Origin: JAHEKD01 sp965204695 | Lineage (GTDB): Bacteria; Pseudomonadota; Gammaproteobacteria; Arenicellales; JAHEKD01 | NCBI GenBank assembly: GCA_965204695.1 | Contig: OZ242007.1 | Location: 4,898,001 to 4,962,000 of the forward strand | Length of the DNA: 64,000 bases | Direction: 5' to 3' | Shown: piece by piece, positions 9,210 through 19,300 of the stretch | Position numbering within the stretch: position 1 is the stretch's first letter | Layout: each line of letters begins with the position of its first letter | Notes under the pieces: generated by a model | What the model was told of the DNA's origin: nothing | What the model saw: the letters and a program-made list of their open reading frames with translations, nothing else | Database searches by the model: none | Program-made: the position numbers and the translations under genes

Positions 9210-9336
9210 GTCATTCTGAGCGAATAAGTTTACGAATGAGTCGAGGAATCTCCTTCGGTTGGTTACTAAGTGCGGTATGTTTTTCGTTCATAACCCGTGC
9301 AGCGATTGGAGATCCCTCGGCTACGCTCCGGATCAC
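9210..9336. repeat. Second copy of the dispersed intergenic repeat
   Basis: It starts GTCATTCTGAGCGAA and ends with GGAGATCCCTCGGCTACGCTC followed by CGGATCAC, again with roughly inverted ends. It shares end sequences and the central GAGGAATCTCC-type words with the element at 1260-1433. It fills the space between the divergent yhbY and rlmE genes, so their promoters must lie in or next to it. Confidence 0.55.
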
Positions 9337-9356
9337 AACTAAGTACAATTTGAGCG

Positions 9357-9989
9357 ATGCCAAGGCAAACGAAAAAACTGAAAAAATCTAAACAGTGGGC
9401 ACAGCGCCACCTTAGCGATAGCTATGTCAAAAAGGCCAATCAGGTTGGGTATCGTGCCCGTGCAGCATTTAAGCTTGAGGAAATAAATAGCAAGTACAAG
9501 CTTATAAAACCTGGAATGCGAATCCTGGACTTGGGTGCTGCTCCAGGTAGCTGGAGTCAACTGAGCTCACAAGCAACGGGCCCTAACGGGCTAGTAGTGG
9601 CTGTCGATCTATTGCCTATCCAGCCCATTCCTAATGTAGCAATTATCCAAGGAAACTTCTGTGACCCGCAAATCCAGGCCCAAATAATGTTCCAATTAGG
9701 AGATAAGCCGGCAGATCTCGTCATCTCAGACATGTCGCCTGATTTAACCGGTATTCGCATCACTGATCAGGCTAATATGGAGAATTTATTGCAAAGCGTT
9801 ATAAATTCATTAAATACTTTCCTGATACCTGGCGGAAATTTGCTTGTCAAGGTATTTGAAGGTCAGTTACTAGCTGATTTAAGAAAGTCTCTTAACCCTT
9901 TGTTTCAAAAGGTAATTAATATTAAACCCGATGCTTCTCGCAAGCAATCACGGGAATTTTATCTCCTGGCACAGAGTTATAAGCCTTGA
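9357..9989 (+). CDS. rlmE: 23S rRNA (uridine-2552-2'-O)-methyltransferase
   Basis: RlmE (FtsJ/RrmJ) methylates U2552 in the A loop of 23S rRNA using S-adenosylmethionine. The SAM-binding motif LDLGAAPGSWSQ begins near residue 57, and the catalytic tetrad is complete: K39, D125, K165 and E200. Length is 210 residues, as in E. coli (209). The start ATG gives the expected basic N-terminus RQTKKLKKSKQWAQRH. ftsH follows, the classic rrmJ-ftsH pair. Confidence 0.96.
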   Translation: MPRQTKKLKKSKQWAQRHLSDSYVKKANQVGYRARAAFKLEEINSKYKLIKPGMRILDLGAAPGSWSQLSSQATGPNGLVVAVDLLPIQPIPNVAIIQGNFCDPQIQAQIMFQLGDKPADLVISDMSPDLTGIRITDQANMENLLQSVINSLNTFLIPGGNLLVKVFEGQLLADLRKSLNPLFQKVINIKPDASRKQSREFYLLAQSYKP

Positions 9990-10088
9990 TGAATTGCAAC
10001 TATAACGTTGTATTCGCTGTCTAATCATAGGAAAATCTACTATTGACCTTATATATTTAGTTAACACACAACCTTAACGAGTATTGTC

Positions 10089-12047
10089 TTGAATAATCTA
10101 ACCAAGAACCTGATTATGTGGGTGGTCATCGCCATGGTACTGATGGCGGTGTTCAATAACTTTAGCCTTGACGGACCAGCCTCCGGCAATCGTGTTGATT
10201 ACTCAACTTTTATCCAGCAAGTTCATTCTGGGCAAGTCGAAAAAGTCAAAATTGATGACCGCACTATCCAAGGGCAGTTGAGAACAGGTGAACGATTTGT
10301 GACTTATTCTCCTGGTGACCCAGAATTAGTGTCTGACTTGCTTAAGAACAATGTCAAGATCGAAGCCGAAGCCGAAGAAGAAACTTCATTATTAATGCAG
10401 ATTTTCATTAGTTGGTTTCCGTTATTACTGCTTATCGGTGTATGGATATTCTTTATGCGGCAAATGCAGGGTGGTGGCCGTGGTGGCGCATTGAGTTTTG
10501 GTAAAAGCAAAGCACGCATGTTGACCGAGGATAAAAATAAAGTCACTTTTGCAGATGTTGCTGGTATCGAAGAAGCGAAAGAGGAAGTGGGTGAAATCGT
10601 TGATTTCTTGAAAGATCCGTCCAAGTTCCAAAAACTTGGAGGCCATATTCCTAAGGGTGTATTAATGACAGGCAGTCCGGGTACAGGTAAGACTTTACTT
10701 GCAAAAGCGATTGCTGGTGAAGCCAAGGTGCCTTTCTTTACCATTTCAGGCTCTGATTTCGTTGAAATGTTCGTTGGTGTAGGTGCTTCGCGCGTGCGTG
10801 ACATGTTCGATCAGGCTAAGAAACACGCTCCCTGTATTATTTTTATCGATGAGATTGATGCTGTTGGACGTCACCGTGGAGCTGGTTTAGGTGGTGGTCA
10901 CGACGAACGTGAGCAAACCTTGAACCAATTACTAGTTGAAATGGACGGTTTCGAAGGCAATGAAGGCGTTATCGTTATCGCAGCCACTAACCGACCTGAT
11001 GTACTCGATCCTGCATTATTACGTCCAGGACGATTTGATCGACAGGTCAATGTGCCATTGCCTGATATTAGGGGCCGCGAACTGATTCTCAAAGTACACA
11101 TGCGCAAGGTGCCCATTGAGGATGATGTCAAAGCTTCTGTAATAGCACGTGGAACACCCGGATTTTCTGGTGCTGATCTGGCAAATTTGGTTAATGAGGC
11201 TGCGCTACTTGCTGCCAGAGCCGGTAAAAAGATTGTTTCCATGGAAGATTTTGAGAACGCCAAGGACAAGGTCATTATGGGAGCCGAGCGTCGTTCTGTA
11301 GTGATGCCTGAAGAGGAGCGTTTGAATACAGCTTATCACGAGTCCGGACATGCTGTAGTAGCTAAAAGCTTAGACAATGCTGATCCGGTACACAAAGTCA
11401 CTATTATTCCTCGAGGACGTGCTTTAGGCGTGACGATGCAATTGCCAGAAGAAGATCGCTACAGTCATAATCGTGAATATTTATTGACTCAGATCGCGAT
11501 TCTGATGGGTGGACGTATCGCAGAAGAATTATTTATGGGTCAAATGACAACCGGTGCATCAAATGACTTTGAACGAGCCACAGACCTTGCCAATAAAATG
11601 GTATCGCGTTGGGGTATGAGTGATGCTCTGGGCCCGCGTGTTTATGGTGAAAATGAATCTGAAGTTTTTCTCGGCCGCGATGTCAGCACGCATAAAAACT
11701 TAAGCCCATCGACAGCAGAAAAAGTCGATTCGGAAGTCACTCGTATCATCAATGAGCAATATGCCAGAGCGAAAAATCTTATTGAAGAAAATCGCGATAA
11801 GATGGAGCGTATGACCAAAGCCTTAATGGAGTGGGAAACCATCAATGCCGATCAAATTAATGACATTATGGCTGGAAAAGAACCGCAACCACCGGCTGAT
11901 TGGGATGAGGACGGTGATGATTCTGCACCCTCAGCCAAAGCTGACGATGATGCAGCTACTGACAGTAGCAATGAAGAAAACCCTAGCGATGATAAAAAAG
12001 GGCCATCACCAAGAGTTGATAAGCCCGCTGGTGGCGAAGCTCAATAA
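10089..12047 (+). CDS. ftsH: ATP-dependent zinc metalloprotease FtsH
   Basis: FtsH is the inner-membrane AAA protease that degrades misfolded membrane proteins and regulators such as LpxC. Two membrane helices (about residues 8-24 and 104-124) flank a periplasmic domain. The AAA module has Walker A GSPGTGKT at 195-202, a Walker B with FIDEIDAVGR and the second region of homology. The peptidase zinc site HESGH lies at 417-421. The acidic 50-residue tail is unusually long and poorly conserved. Start is TTG at 10089, giving MNNLTKNLIMWVVIAMVLM as in relatives. Confidence 0.97.
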   Translation: MNNLTKNLIMWVVIAMVLMAVFNNFSLDGPASGNRVDYSTFIQQVHSGQVEKVKIDDRTIQGQLRTGERFVTYSPGDPELVSDLLKNNVKIEAEAEEETSLLMQIFISWFPLLLLIGVWIFFMRQMQGGGRGGALSFGKSKARMLTEDKNKVTFADVAGIEEAKEEVGEIVDFLKDPSKFQKLGGHIPKGVLMTGSPGTGKTLLAKAIAGEAKVPFFTISGSDFVEMFVGVGASRVRDMFDQAKKHAPCIIFIDEIDAVGRHRGAGLGGGHDEREQTLNQLLVEMDGFEGNEGVIVIAATNRPDVLDPALLRPGRFDRQVNVPLPDIRGRELILKVHMRKVPIEDDVKASVIARGTPGFSGADLANLVNEAALLAARAGKKIVSMEDFENAKDKVIMGAERRSVVMPEEERLNTAYHESGHAVVAKSLDNADPVHKVTIIPRGRALGVTMQLPEEDRYSHNREYLLTQIAILMGGRIAEELFMGQMTTGASNDFERATDLANKMVSRWGMSDALGPRVYGENESEVFLGRDVSTHKNLSPSTAEKVDSEVTRIINEQYARAKNLIEENRDKMERMTKALMEWETINADQINDIMAGKEPQPPADWDEDGDDSAPSAKADDDAATDSSNEENPSDDKKGPSPRVDKPAGGEAQ

Positions 12048-12068
12048 TTCTCCTAATTGAGTTCTACT

Positions 12069-12890
12069 ATGAATCTTGATTGCGCGGGCAAGTCGTTAGA
12101 CTTGTCCCGTGCTGTCATCATGGGCGTATTGAATGTTACCCCCGATTCTTTTTCTGATGGTGGCCAGTTTGTAAAACTAGATGATGCTTGTCGACAGGCT
12201 GAACTGATGCTCCGCTGTGGTGCTGAGGTCATCGATGTCGGCGGTGAGTCTACTCGCCCAGGGGCTGAAGAAGTTTCTATCGAAAGTGAACTGGCACGAG
12301 TTATTCCTGTGATTGAAAAACTTAATCAGGAATTTAATTGTGTTATATCGGTTGATACCTCAAAACCACAGGTGATGAAGGAATCGGTCAAAGCTGGAGC
12401 GGGTCTGATTAATGATGTATGCGGATTGAGGACTCAAGAGTCTATGCAGGCTGCAGTTCAAAGTGGGGTTCCAGTGTGTATTATGCATATGCAAGGTAAT
12501 CCTCGGAGTATGCAACAATCACCCAGTTATAATGATGTAGTTGAAGATGTGAAAACATTTTTACTCGACAAGGCACAACAATGCCAACAAGCTGGAATTG
12601 ATAAATCCAAAATTATTATTGATCCCGGCTTTGGTTTTGGTAAAACAGTTAAACACAATCTGAGTTTATTGAATCAATTGGATGTGCTTTGTCAAACCGA
12701 TTATCCAGTTTTAGCTGGTTTATCACGTAAATCGATGATAGGTCATTTACTAGGCTTGCCAATTGAAGAACGTATGGCCCCCAGTGTGGCATTGGCGATT
12801 AAGGCCGTACAAAGTGGTGCGAAAATCATTCGTGCACATGATGTTAAAGAGACACACGATGCAATCAGGATGATTGAAGCATTAGGTTAG
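12069..12890 (+). CDS. folP: Dihydropteroate synthase
   Basis: FolP condenses 4-aminobenzoate with 6-hydroxymethyl-dihydropterin diphosphate in folate synthesis and is the target of sulfonamides. The signatures MGVLNVTPDSFSDGG, GGESTRPGA and DPGFGFGKT are present, and the protein ends with the IRAHDV loop. The ATG at 12069 is preferred over the TTG at 12057 because the product then aligns from its first residue with E. coli FolP and GAG sits 7 nt upstream. Length 273 residues is normal. It follows ftsH closely and precedes glmM, the conserved order. Confidence 0.95.
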   Translation: MNLDCAGKSLDLSRAVIMGVLNVTPDSFSDGGQFVKLDDACRQAELMLRCGAEVIDVGGESTRPGAEEVSIESELARVIPVIEKLNQEFNCVISVDTSKPQVMKESVKAGAGLINDVCGLRTQESMQAAVQSGVPVCIMHMQGNPRSMQQSPSYNDVVEDVKTFLLDKAQQCQQAGIDKSKIIIDPGFGFGKTVKHNLSLLNQLDVLCQTDYPVLAGLSRKSMIGHLLGLPIEERMAPSVALAIKAVQSGAKIIRAHDVKETHDAIRMIEALG

Positions 12891-12897
12891 GACAAGT

Positions 12898-14256
12898 ATG
12901 AATAAAAGATTTTTTGGCACTGATGGTATTCGCAGTCGAGTAGGAACTGGGCCTGTTACTCCTGAAAAAGTTGTCAAGCTTGGTTGGGCAGCGGGAACCG
13001 TATTGTCTCAGAACACTTCTGGACGTGCTAAAGTAATTATTGGTAAAGACACTCGTGTATCAGGCTATTTGCTTGAATCGGCTCTTGAAGCTGGTTTGTC
13101 GGCTGCAGGAGTGGATATTAACTTGATTGGACCATTGCCTACACCTGGAATCGCTTATTTAACTCGAACCTCTCGTGCAGCAGCAGGCATTGTTATTAGC
13201 GCTTCACATAACCCTTTTTATGATAACGGCATCAAGTTTTTCTCACCAGAAGGCTTCAAGCTTGATGATGATCTGGAATTGCAAATCGAAAACAAAATGG
13301 ATCAGGAACTCATTACTGCAGAACCGGAACAGCTAGGTAAAGCGGTTCGTTTTGAAGATGCCCAGGGACGTTACATCGAATATTGTAAAAGTACTTTTCC
13401 AGAGCAACAGTCGCTACAGGGATTGAACTTGGTTATCGATTGCGCCCACGGTGCTGGTTACCATGTTGCACCTAATGTTTTTGAAGAATTAGGGGCCAAT
13501 GTACATGCAATTGGTAATGAACCAAATGGCTTCAATATCAATAATGGTTGCGGGTCTACCGATCTGTCGCTGCTCAAGCAGACTGTTGTGGAAAAGCAAG
13601 CGGATTTGGGGATAGCTCTTGATGGTGACGGAGACCGCTTGATGCTGGTAGATGCTAAAGGTAATGAAGTTAACGGCGATCAAATGCTTTATTTAATTGC
13701 CTTACATCGTCAGTCAAAGAGTGAACTTCAGGGTGGGATCATGGGGACAGTAATGACCAATCTGTCTGTTGAGAATGCCCTTAAGACACATAAAATTGAA
13801 TTTGCTAGAAGTAAAGTCGGCGATCGCTATGTTTTGGCAGGGTTGCAACAACGAAATTGGCTTGTTGGCGGTGAAACATCTGGACATATCATCTGTTTGG
13901 ATAAAAATACAACTGGAGACGGCATCATTGCGGCCCTGGAGGTTTTACGAGTGATGGTTAGTGAGGAAAAAACACTAGCTGAACTGATCTCGGATCTTAC
14001 ATTGTATCCACAGAATATGGTTAATGTGAGATTAGCTGATGGGACAAAATTTGATCCAGGTCAGTCAGATGAAATTACTTCAGCAGTTAACAAGGCTGAA
14101 GAATACATGGGTGAAAAAGGCAGGGTAGTATTACGTGCCTCAGGTACTGAACCGTTGATCAGAGTCATGGTAGAAGCCCAGGATTCATCAATGGCCCTGG
14201 AAGTGAGTCAATCATTGGCCCAAACCGTAGAAAAAACAGCAAAATCACATATTTAA
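12898..14256 (+). CDS. glmM: Phosphoglucosamine mutase
   Basis: GlmM converts glucosamine-6-phosphate to glucosamine-1-phosphate, feeding UDP-GlcNAc for peptidoglycan and lipopolysaccharide. The phosphoserine S103 lies in ISASHNP, the magnesium loop is D242, D244 and D246 in LDGDGDR, the sugar-binding loop is GGETSGH and the C-terminal phosphate loop is RASGTEPLIRVM. At 452 residues it is full length. It starts 8 bp behind folP, as in many gammaproteobacteria. Confidence 0.97.
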   Translation: MNKRFFGTDGIRSRVGTGPVTPEKVVKLGWAAGTVLSQNTSGRAKVIIGKDTRVSGYLLESALEAGLSAAGVDINLIGPLPTPGIAYLTRTSRAAAGIVISASHNPFYDNGIKFFSPEGFKLDDDLELQIENKMDQELITAEPEQLGKAVRFEDAQGRYIEYCKSTFPEQQSLQGLNLVIDCAHGAGYHVAPNVFEELGANVHAIGNEPNGFNINNGCGSTDLSLLKQTVVEKQADLGIALDGDGDRLMLVDAKGNEVNGDQMLYLIALHRQSKSELQGGIMGTVMTNLSVENALKTHKIEFARSKVGDRYVLAGLQQRNWLVGGETSGHIICLDKNTTGDGIIAALEVLRVMVSEEKTLAELISDLTLYPQNMVNVRLADGTKFDPGQSDEITSAVNKAEEYMGEKGRVVLRASGTEPLIRVMVEAQDSSMALEVSQSLAQTVEKTAKSHI

Positions 14257-14328
14257 CTCCAGATGAAAGTTGCTTTTCACTGCCTGTGTGAGTAACATTT
14301 GCGGTCTTTTTTAGAAAATCGATAAATC

Positions 14329-15096
14329 ATGTCTAATCGCAAAAAATTGATTGCCGGAAACTGGAAAATGAACGGCTCATTGGCTAGTGCAAAAAGCTTA
14401 GCAAGTGACGTCTCAATGGGTGTGCAATCCCTGACGAATGCCGATGTTTTGTTATGTCCGGCCTATATTCATATTAGTGACGTTGCGAATATCGTTGCAG
14501 ACAATGATGCCATTCAGGTGGGTTCTCAGGATATTAGTCTCAATGATGATGGCGCCTATACAGGAGAAGTATCAAGTTCGATGCTTGCTGATGCTGGATG
14601 TAGTCATGTGATAGTCGGTCATTCTGAACGACGCCAATATCACCAGGAAGCTAACGACTTAGTCGCTAATAAGGCCAAGAAAGCATTAGACCAAGGGTTG
14701 ATACCCATAGTCTGTGTCGGAGAAACCCTGGAGCAAAGAGAAGCTGATGAGACTGAGTCGGTAATCGAACAACAAGTTATGGCTGCTCTGGCTAAGCTTG
14801 GCATCGATGCATTTGAAAAAACAGTGATTGCTTATGAGCCTGTATGGGCAATCGGCACAGGCGTAACTGCCACACCTGAGCAAGCCCAGGCAGTACACGC
14901 TTTTATCCGTGGCTTACTAGCCAAAGAAAGTGAAACTGTAGCGGCAAAAACTTTAATACTCTATGGCGGCAGCATGAAACCCGAAAATGCTCAAGATCTA
15001 TTAGGGCAGGCAGACATTGACGGTGGCTTGATAGGTGGTGCGGCACTAAAAGCAGGTGATTTTTTAGCAATAATCCAAGCAGCGGAACAAGTTTAA
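14329..15096 (+). CDS. tpiA: Triosephosphate isomerase
   Basis: TpiA interconverts dihydroxyacetone phosphate and glyceraldehyde-3-phosphate. Catalytic residues are N11 and K13 in AGNWKMNG, H98 in VGHSERR and E170 in AYEPVWAIGTG. The phosphate loop GGSMKPEN and the C-terminal GGLIGGAAL are intact. At 255 residues it is a normal dimeric form. Its stop codon overlaps the ATG of secG by one base, so the two are translationally linked. Confidence 0.97.
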   Translation: MSNRKKLIAGNWKMNGSLASAKSLASDVSMGVQSLTNADVLLCPAYIHISDVANIVADNDAIQVGSQDISLNDDGAYTGEVSSSMLADAGCSHVIVGHSERRQYHQEANDLVANKAKKALDQGLIPIVCVGETLEQREADETESVIEQQVMAALAKLGIDAFEKTVIAYEPVWAIGTGVTATPEQAQAVHAFIRGLLAKESETVAAKTLILYGGSMKPENAQDLLGQADIDGGLIGGAALKAGDFLAIIQAAEQV

Positions 15097-15476
15097 TGAC
15101 TATCAATATTCTATTAGTAGTTTTATTTATTTCAGCGATCGTCATTTCGATCCTGGTGCTTTTACAAAACAAAGGCGGTGATATGGGTTCAGCCTTTGGC
15201 GGTGGTTCGAACACTTTGTTTGGTGCTCGAGGTTCTGCAGACTTTTTGAGTCGAGCAACCTCTATTACAGCGACCATATTCTTTTTGTCAGCGTTGGCTC
15301 TGGCGTATATTTACGCAAATCAAGGCAGGCAATCTTCTGATAGTGTAATTCAATCCGCCCAAACTAGCGAAGAATCCGGTGTTACAGAAACAGCTGCGGA
15401 TGCAGAAGTACCAACAATAGAAGTAGAAGAAGTTGAACCCGCATCTGAAACTGACGTTCCCGCTGTCCCTGAGTAG
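15096..15476 (+). CDS. secG: Protein translocase subunit SecG
   Basis: SecG is the small accessory subunit of the SecYEG channel. Two membrane helices (about 4-22 and 51-72) flank the conserved cytoplasmic segment LQNKGGDMGSAFGGG and the motif NTLFGARGSADFLSR. The acidic tail after residue 75 is variable, as usual. At 126 residues it is typical. It is coupled to tpiA and followed after 12 bp by tRNA-Leu, the common tpiA-secG-tRNA-Leu arrangement. Confidence 0.95.
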   Translation: MTINILLVVLFISAIVISILVLLQNKGGDMGSAFGGGSNTLFGARGSADFLSRATSITATIFFLSALALAYIYANQGRQSSDSVIQSAQTSEESGVTETAADAEVPTIEVEEVEPASETDVPAVPE

Positions 15477-15488
15477 GATTAATAGCAT

Positions 15489-15574
15489 GCCGATGTGGTG
15501 GAACTGGTAGACACGCTATCTTGAGGGGGTAGTGAGCCTAGCTCGTGCCGGTTCGAGTCCGGCCATCGGCACCA
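15489..15574 (+). tRNA. tRNA-Leu(GAG)
   Basis: An 86-nt class II tRNA with encoded CCA. The acceptor stem is GCCGATG paired with CATCGGC (15564-15570), discriminator A. The anticodon stem CTATC/GGTAG encloses TTGAGGG, giving anticodon GAG. A long variable arm and GGTTCGAGTCC T arm follow. It stands directly behind secG. Its 3' part recurs at 27622, 34035, 43710 and 45167, so the gene is evidently the integration target for the elements downstream. It remains intact because each insertion regenerates its 3' end. Confidence 0.97.
15521..15574 (+). repeat. att copy S1: 3' part of tRNA-Leu used as integration core
   Basis: Bases 15521-15574 (anticodon loop to CCA) are repeated exactly at 27622-27675. 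The slightly longer stretch 15519-15574 is repeated exactly at 34035-34090. Use of a tRNA 3' half as attachment core is the hallmark of tyrosine-recombinase integrative elements. Confidence 0.85.
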
Positions 15575-15651
15575 CTAAAATATATAATAAAAACAATTCT
15601 TTATAACCATTTCCGTACTGTTGTCATTTCGAAAATTTGACTAAACTTCTG

Positions 15652-15670
15652 TATCGTCCAAATATCGTCC
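15652..15670 (+). repeat. Phased direct repeat, candidate integrase arm site (element 1)
   Basis: TATCGTCC occurs at 15652-15659 and again at 15663-15670, an 11-bp period, starting 78 bp after att copy S1. Element 2 has a different word with the same period at the same distance from S2. Arm-type sites of lambda-like integrases have this form. Confidence 0.5.
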
Positions 15671-15814
15671 AGTGAAATGATGTATCAAAGTGGAATGTGT
15701 AAATAAATATTGCATTTAAGTCTCACATTTCCATTTGACTAAAAAATCCAAACAACGATATCCTAAAAATCTGCTATCCTTTTCCCTTGCAGTACTGGGT
15801 ACACCACTAAATAT

Positions 15815-15958
15815 ATGAGTTACCCAAAATATGACCGTTTCAATGCCTATGGCATGCGTGTTCGAGATAATAGTTACACTGTTCGTTTGAAAAAGGATAT
15901 TACTGCACTAAAGCATTTGACTTTGACTTTTTTGCTGGCCTCAGAGCTTTTTTTCTGA
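15815..15958 (+). pseudogene. Short 5' gene fragment beside the left attachment arm
   Basis: An ATG opens 47 codons starting MSYPKYDRFNAYGMRVRD. Near residue 32 the reading runs into the terminal part of a reverse-strand transposase fragment, after which it stops. The first 31 residues look like the genuine start of a protein cut off by the IS remnant. Position and direction, just inside the attachment site and reading into the element, are those expected for an integrase gene. The residues alone do not prove that, and I do not recognise the family. Confidence 0.35.
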
Positions 15959-16130
15959 CAACGTCCTGAAACGTCTGTTTATCTAAACTTAAATCAGCAA
16001 CGAGTTGTTTTAGCTTTTCGTTCTCCTCCTCAAGTTGCTCCAAACGTCTTAAGTCCGACACGCCAAATCCACCGAATTTCTTCTTCCAGTTGTGCAGGGT
16101 CGCTTGAGATATACCCATCTTACGAAACAC
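15900..16130 (-). pseudogene. IS3-family OrfA transposase fragment
   Basis: The reverse strand encodes an IS3-type OrfA helix-turn-helix (GISQATLHNWKKKFGG) followed by the leucine-zipper stretch LRRLEQLEEENEKLKQLVAD and LSLDKQTFQDVV. The N-terminal 20 or so residues of a normal OrfA are missing; the frame continues a few codons upstream without a start. No OrfB or inverted repeats accompany it. It interrupts the fragment beginning at 15815. It differs in sequence from the other IS3-type elements in this window. Confidence 0.7.
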
Positions 16131-16337
16131 TTCTTTTAAAATGAACTGGTTTGAGTATTATGATTTAGAATCGTTTAAAATTATTCTAAACACATAATTT
16201 TGTTTAAATTAATTAGTTAAAACACCTAATATGAAGTGAAAAATAGTAATTAAATCCAGAAACTTTGAGTCTTGGGATTGGATAACCAAGTTAAAGTAAT
16301 AGTATCATGGCAAAACTAAAAAGAGAGGGTAATTAAA

Positions 16338-19300
16338 TTGACAGATCTTGAGGATTGGTTAAACAATCATAATTTGGGTAAATATTTAAGTTTATTTGAG
16401 AAGCATCAGCTTGACTTGGATGTACTTTCTTTGCTGACAGAACAAGATATAGCCAAACTGGAGTTGCCGCTTGGTGATTCTAAACGACTATTAGCGGCTT
16501 GTTCTGAAATAAATCTAGAGCAAGCAGCTAGCGAATCAGGACAATCATATTTAAAGCCTGCAGAGGGATCAGTTACCCGACGTCAGATAACAGTTCTCAT
16601 TTGTGACATGGTTGGATCTACAAATTTAGCCAATCGGCTTGATGCTGAGGAAGTTCGCAGAATTAATACTACTTACAGAAATATTTGTAAGGCGGCTATC
16701 GAACATACTCATGATGGCTATATCGCACAGTATCGAGGTGATGCTGTAATAGCCTATTTTGGTTATCCTAATGCTCATGAAAATGATCCAGTAAGAGCCA
16801 TTCTGGCATCCAGAGATATAGTTGATTCAATTACATCCTATAATGAAACAACGATCGAAGATCATAAAATCCAGGTGCATATTGGTATTGCCACTGGACC
16901 TGTTGTTGTTGGGAAAGGGGTTGGTGAAGATGCCAGTCATGAAAATGCTGTTGGACAGCCGCCAATTCTTGCCGCAAGACTACAATCTCTGGCTAAACCA
17001 AATGAAATAATTGTCTCTGAATTGACTGCAAAACTTTCTAACAATCAATATCAGCATCAGTCACTGGGTGAGTACAATCTTAAAGGTTTTGAGAACCCGA
17101 TACCTGCCTTTCTCGCGATCAAAGAAATTCTTAAAGAAGAAATTTCTACATCCTCACCAAGATCGATTTCAACTCCCCTGGTTGGACGTAATAAAGAGTT
17201 AGACACAATGATTAGCTGTTGGCAAAAGGCAAAAAGCGGGTCTGGTAACTCTATCTTGATTTACGGAGATCCAGGCATTGGTAAATCACGCCTTCTCAGT
17301 GAGTTTAAATCACAGCAAGTTAATGATAAATTTTCAGCGTTGCTATGTTTTTGCTCTCCTCAGAATGAAAATAGTCCATTGCAACCCATAATTGATCAAA
17401 TCTCACGTGCTTTGGGTTTTGAAGTCCATGATGATCAAACACGAAAATATCAAAAACTGTTGAATCAGGTTGATACATTACAATTGGATAGAAAATCTGT
17501 GGTTCCAGCGTTGGCGGATTTGCTTTCTATCAGCAACGAATATGAACATATATTTGCTAAATTGGATGCTCAATCTAAAAAAGCAAAAATCTTTGCTGTG
17601 CTAGGGGATATATTACTGGCGATGGCCGCTTTAAGACCAGTGATGCTGGTTTTTGAGGATCTTCATTGGATAGATCCGACCAGTATTGAATTTATTACAG
17701 AACTGCTCCCTAGAATTTCTTCGTCGTCTGTTCTGCTGATTTTGAGTGCACGTTATGAATTTACAAATCCTTGGGAGGACACTTCGGATTTTACGCGTGT
17801 CGATATTCCAAGCTTAAATTTAAACTCAAGGCAAGAATTTATTGAAAAAATTCCAGGTATTAATCAGCTTCCTTCAGAGATAGTTGATGAAATTCTGGAG
17901 AAAACTGATGGTGTTCCATTATTTATCGAGGAAACCACCTGGACAGTTCTAGATTCTATTGAAAACCAATTCGACACAGATTCGGATGATAAAAAAATAG
18001 CTGAAACTGTTAAGTTAGGTGTTCCGGAAACCTTGCATGATTCACTTATAGCTCGCTTTGATAGATTAGGTAGCGCAAAACAACTGGTACAAGCCGCTTC
18101 AGTAATAGGTAGATCATTCTCCAGGCAATTATTAGCGACAATAACGGAAAATACTAATGGTCAAATTAGTAAAAACCTGATCAAACTAGTGAACAGTGGA
18201 ACATTGATTGAGCGAAATTCCCGCATCAGTGAAACCTACGAATTTCGTCATTCATTAATACGCGATATTGCCTATGTATCGCAGTCCAATTCAAGTCGTA
18301 AACTAACCCATGGCAAGACCGCGACAGCAATTTTGATGAATTTCCCAGATTTAGCGGAACAGCAACCTGAAGTTATTGCTTATCATAGTACTGAAGCAGG
18401 ATTTAATGACCAGGCAGTCGACTACTGGACCAAGGCAGCTGGTCAAGCAAATAGTAGATCAGCCAATAGAGAAGCCCTAGTGCATGTAGAAAAAGGGTTA
18501 ACGCAGTTGAAACAATTGCCTCAAGGCGAGCAAAATTCCAAAAGAGAGTTAAATTTGCAAGTCCTTTCTTTGGGGCCACTAACAGTCACGACTAGTTTTG
18601 GTTCGCCAGAGTTGGGTGAAGTTTCCAAAAGGGCTATAGACCTGTGTCATAAAATTGGCTCAAACTCACTAATTTTCCCTTTTTTGTATAACAAATGGAT
18701 ATTTACTCAGGCAACAGGCCAACATAGTGAAGCTTTAAAACTCGCCAAGGAATTTTTTGAACTAGCTGAAAAAAGTAAAAACCTTGCAGCTACTATGCAA
18801 GCACATCGTACGATGGCCTGGAGCCTTTTTAATTCAGGCAATCCTGTTGAGGCCAACGAGCACTTTTTAATCGCCAGAGATATCGACGAAAATCATCCCG
18901 AATTAGGCAATCTCGCTTATACCTATGGGACAGATCAAAAGGTGGGATTAGGTGGCGGGCATGTGCAGGTTCTCTGGAGTTTGGGTAAGCCAGCGGAAGC
19001 ATTAAAGTTGTCAAAAGTTACTATTGAGAATTCTCGGCAAGAAGCACATGCTTTGTCACTGTTCATTGCTTTGCAATTTGCCGGTTGCCAATTAGAGTCT
19101 ATGTGTAGAAACTGGGAAAATGTGAAGCATTACGCTGATGAACTAATAGAATTAGGTGAAACAAACAAATTGCCTCTAATCACAGCTACTGGGCAATATT
19201 ACGCGAATCTAGCAATAACACATCAAACAGGATCTTTTGAATCCCAAGATATTGCTTACAAATATATTGAATTTGGCTTGTCACTGCACTTTAAGTACAT

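Noticed and set aside
15652..15670. Short CRISPR array
   Set aside because: Only two units of 7-8 bp with 3-bp spacing; no cas genes anywhere in the window.
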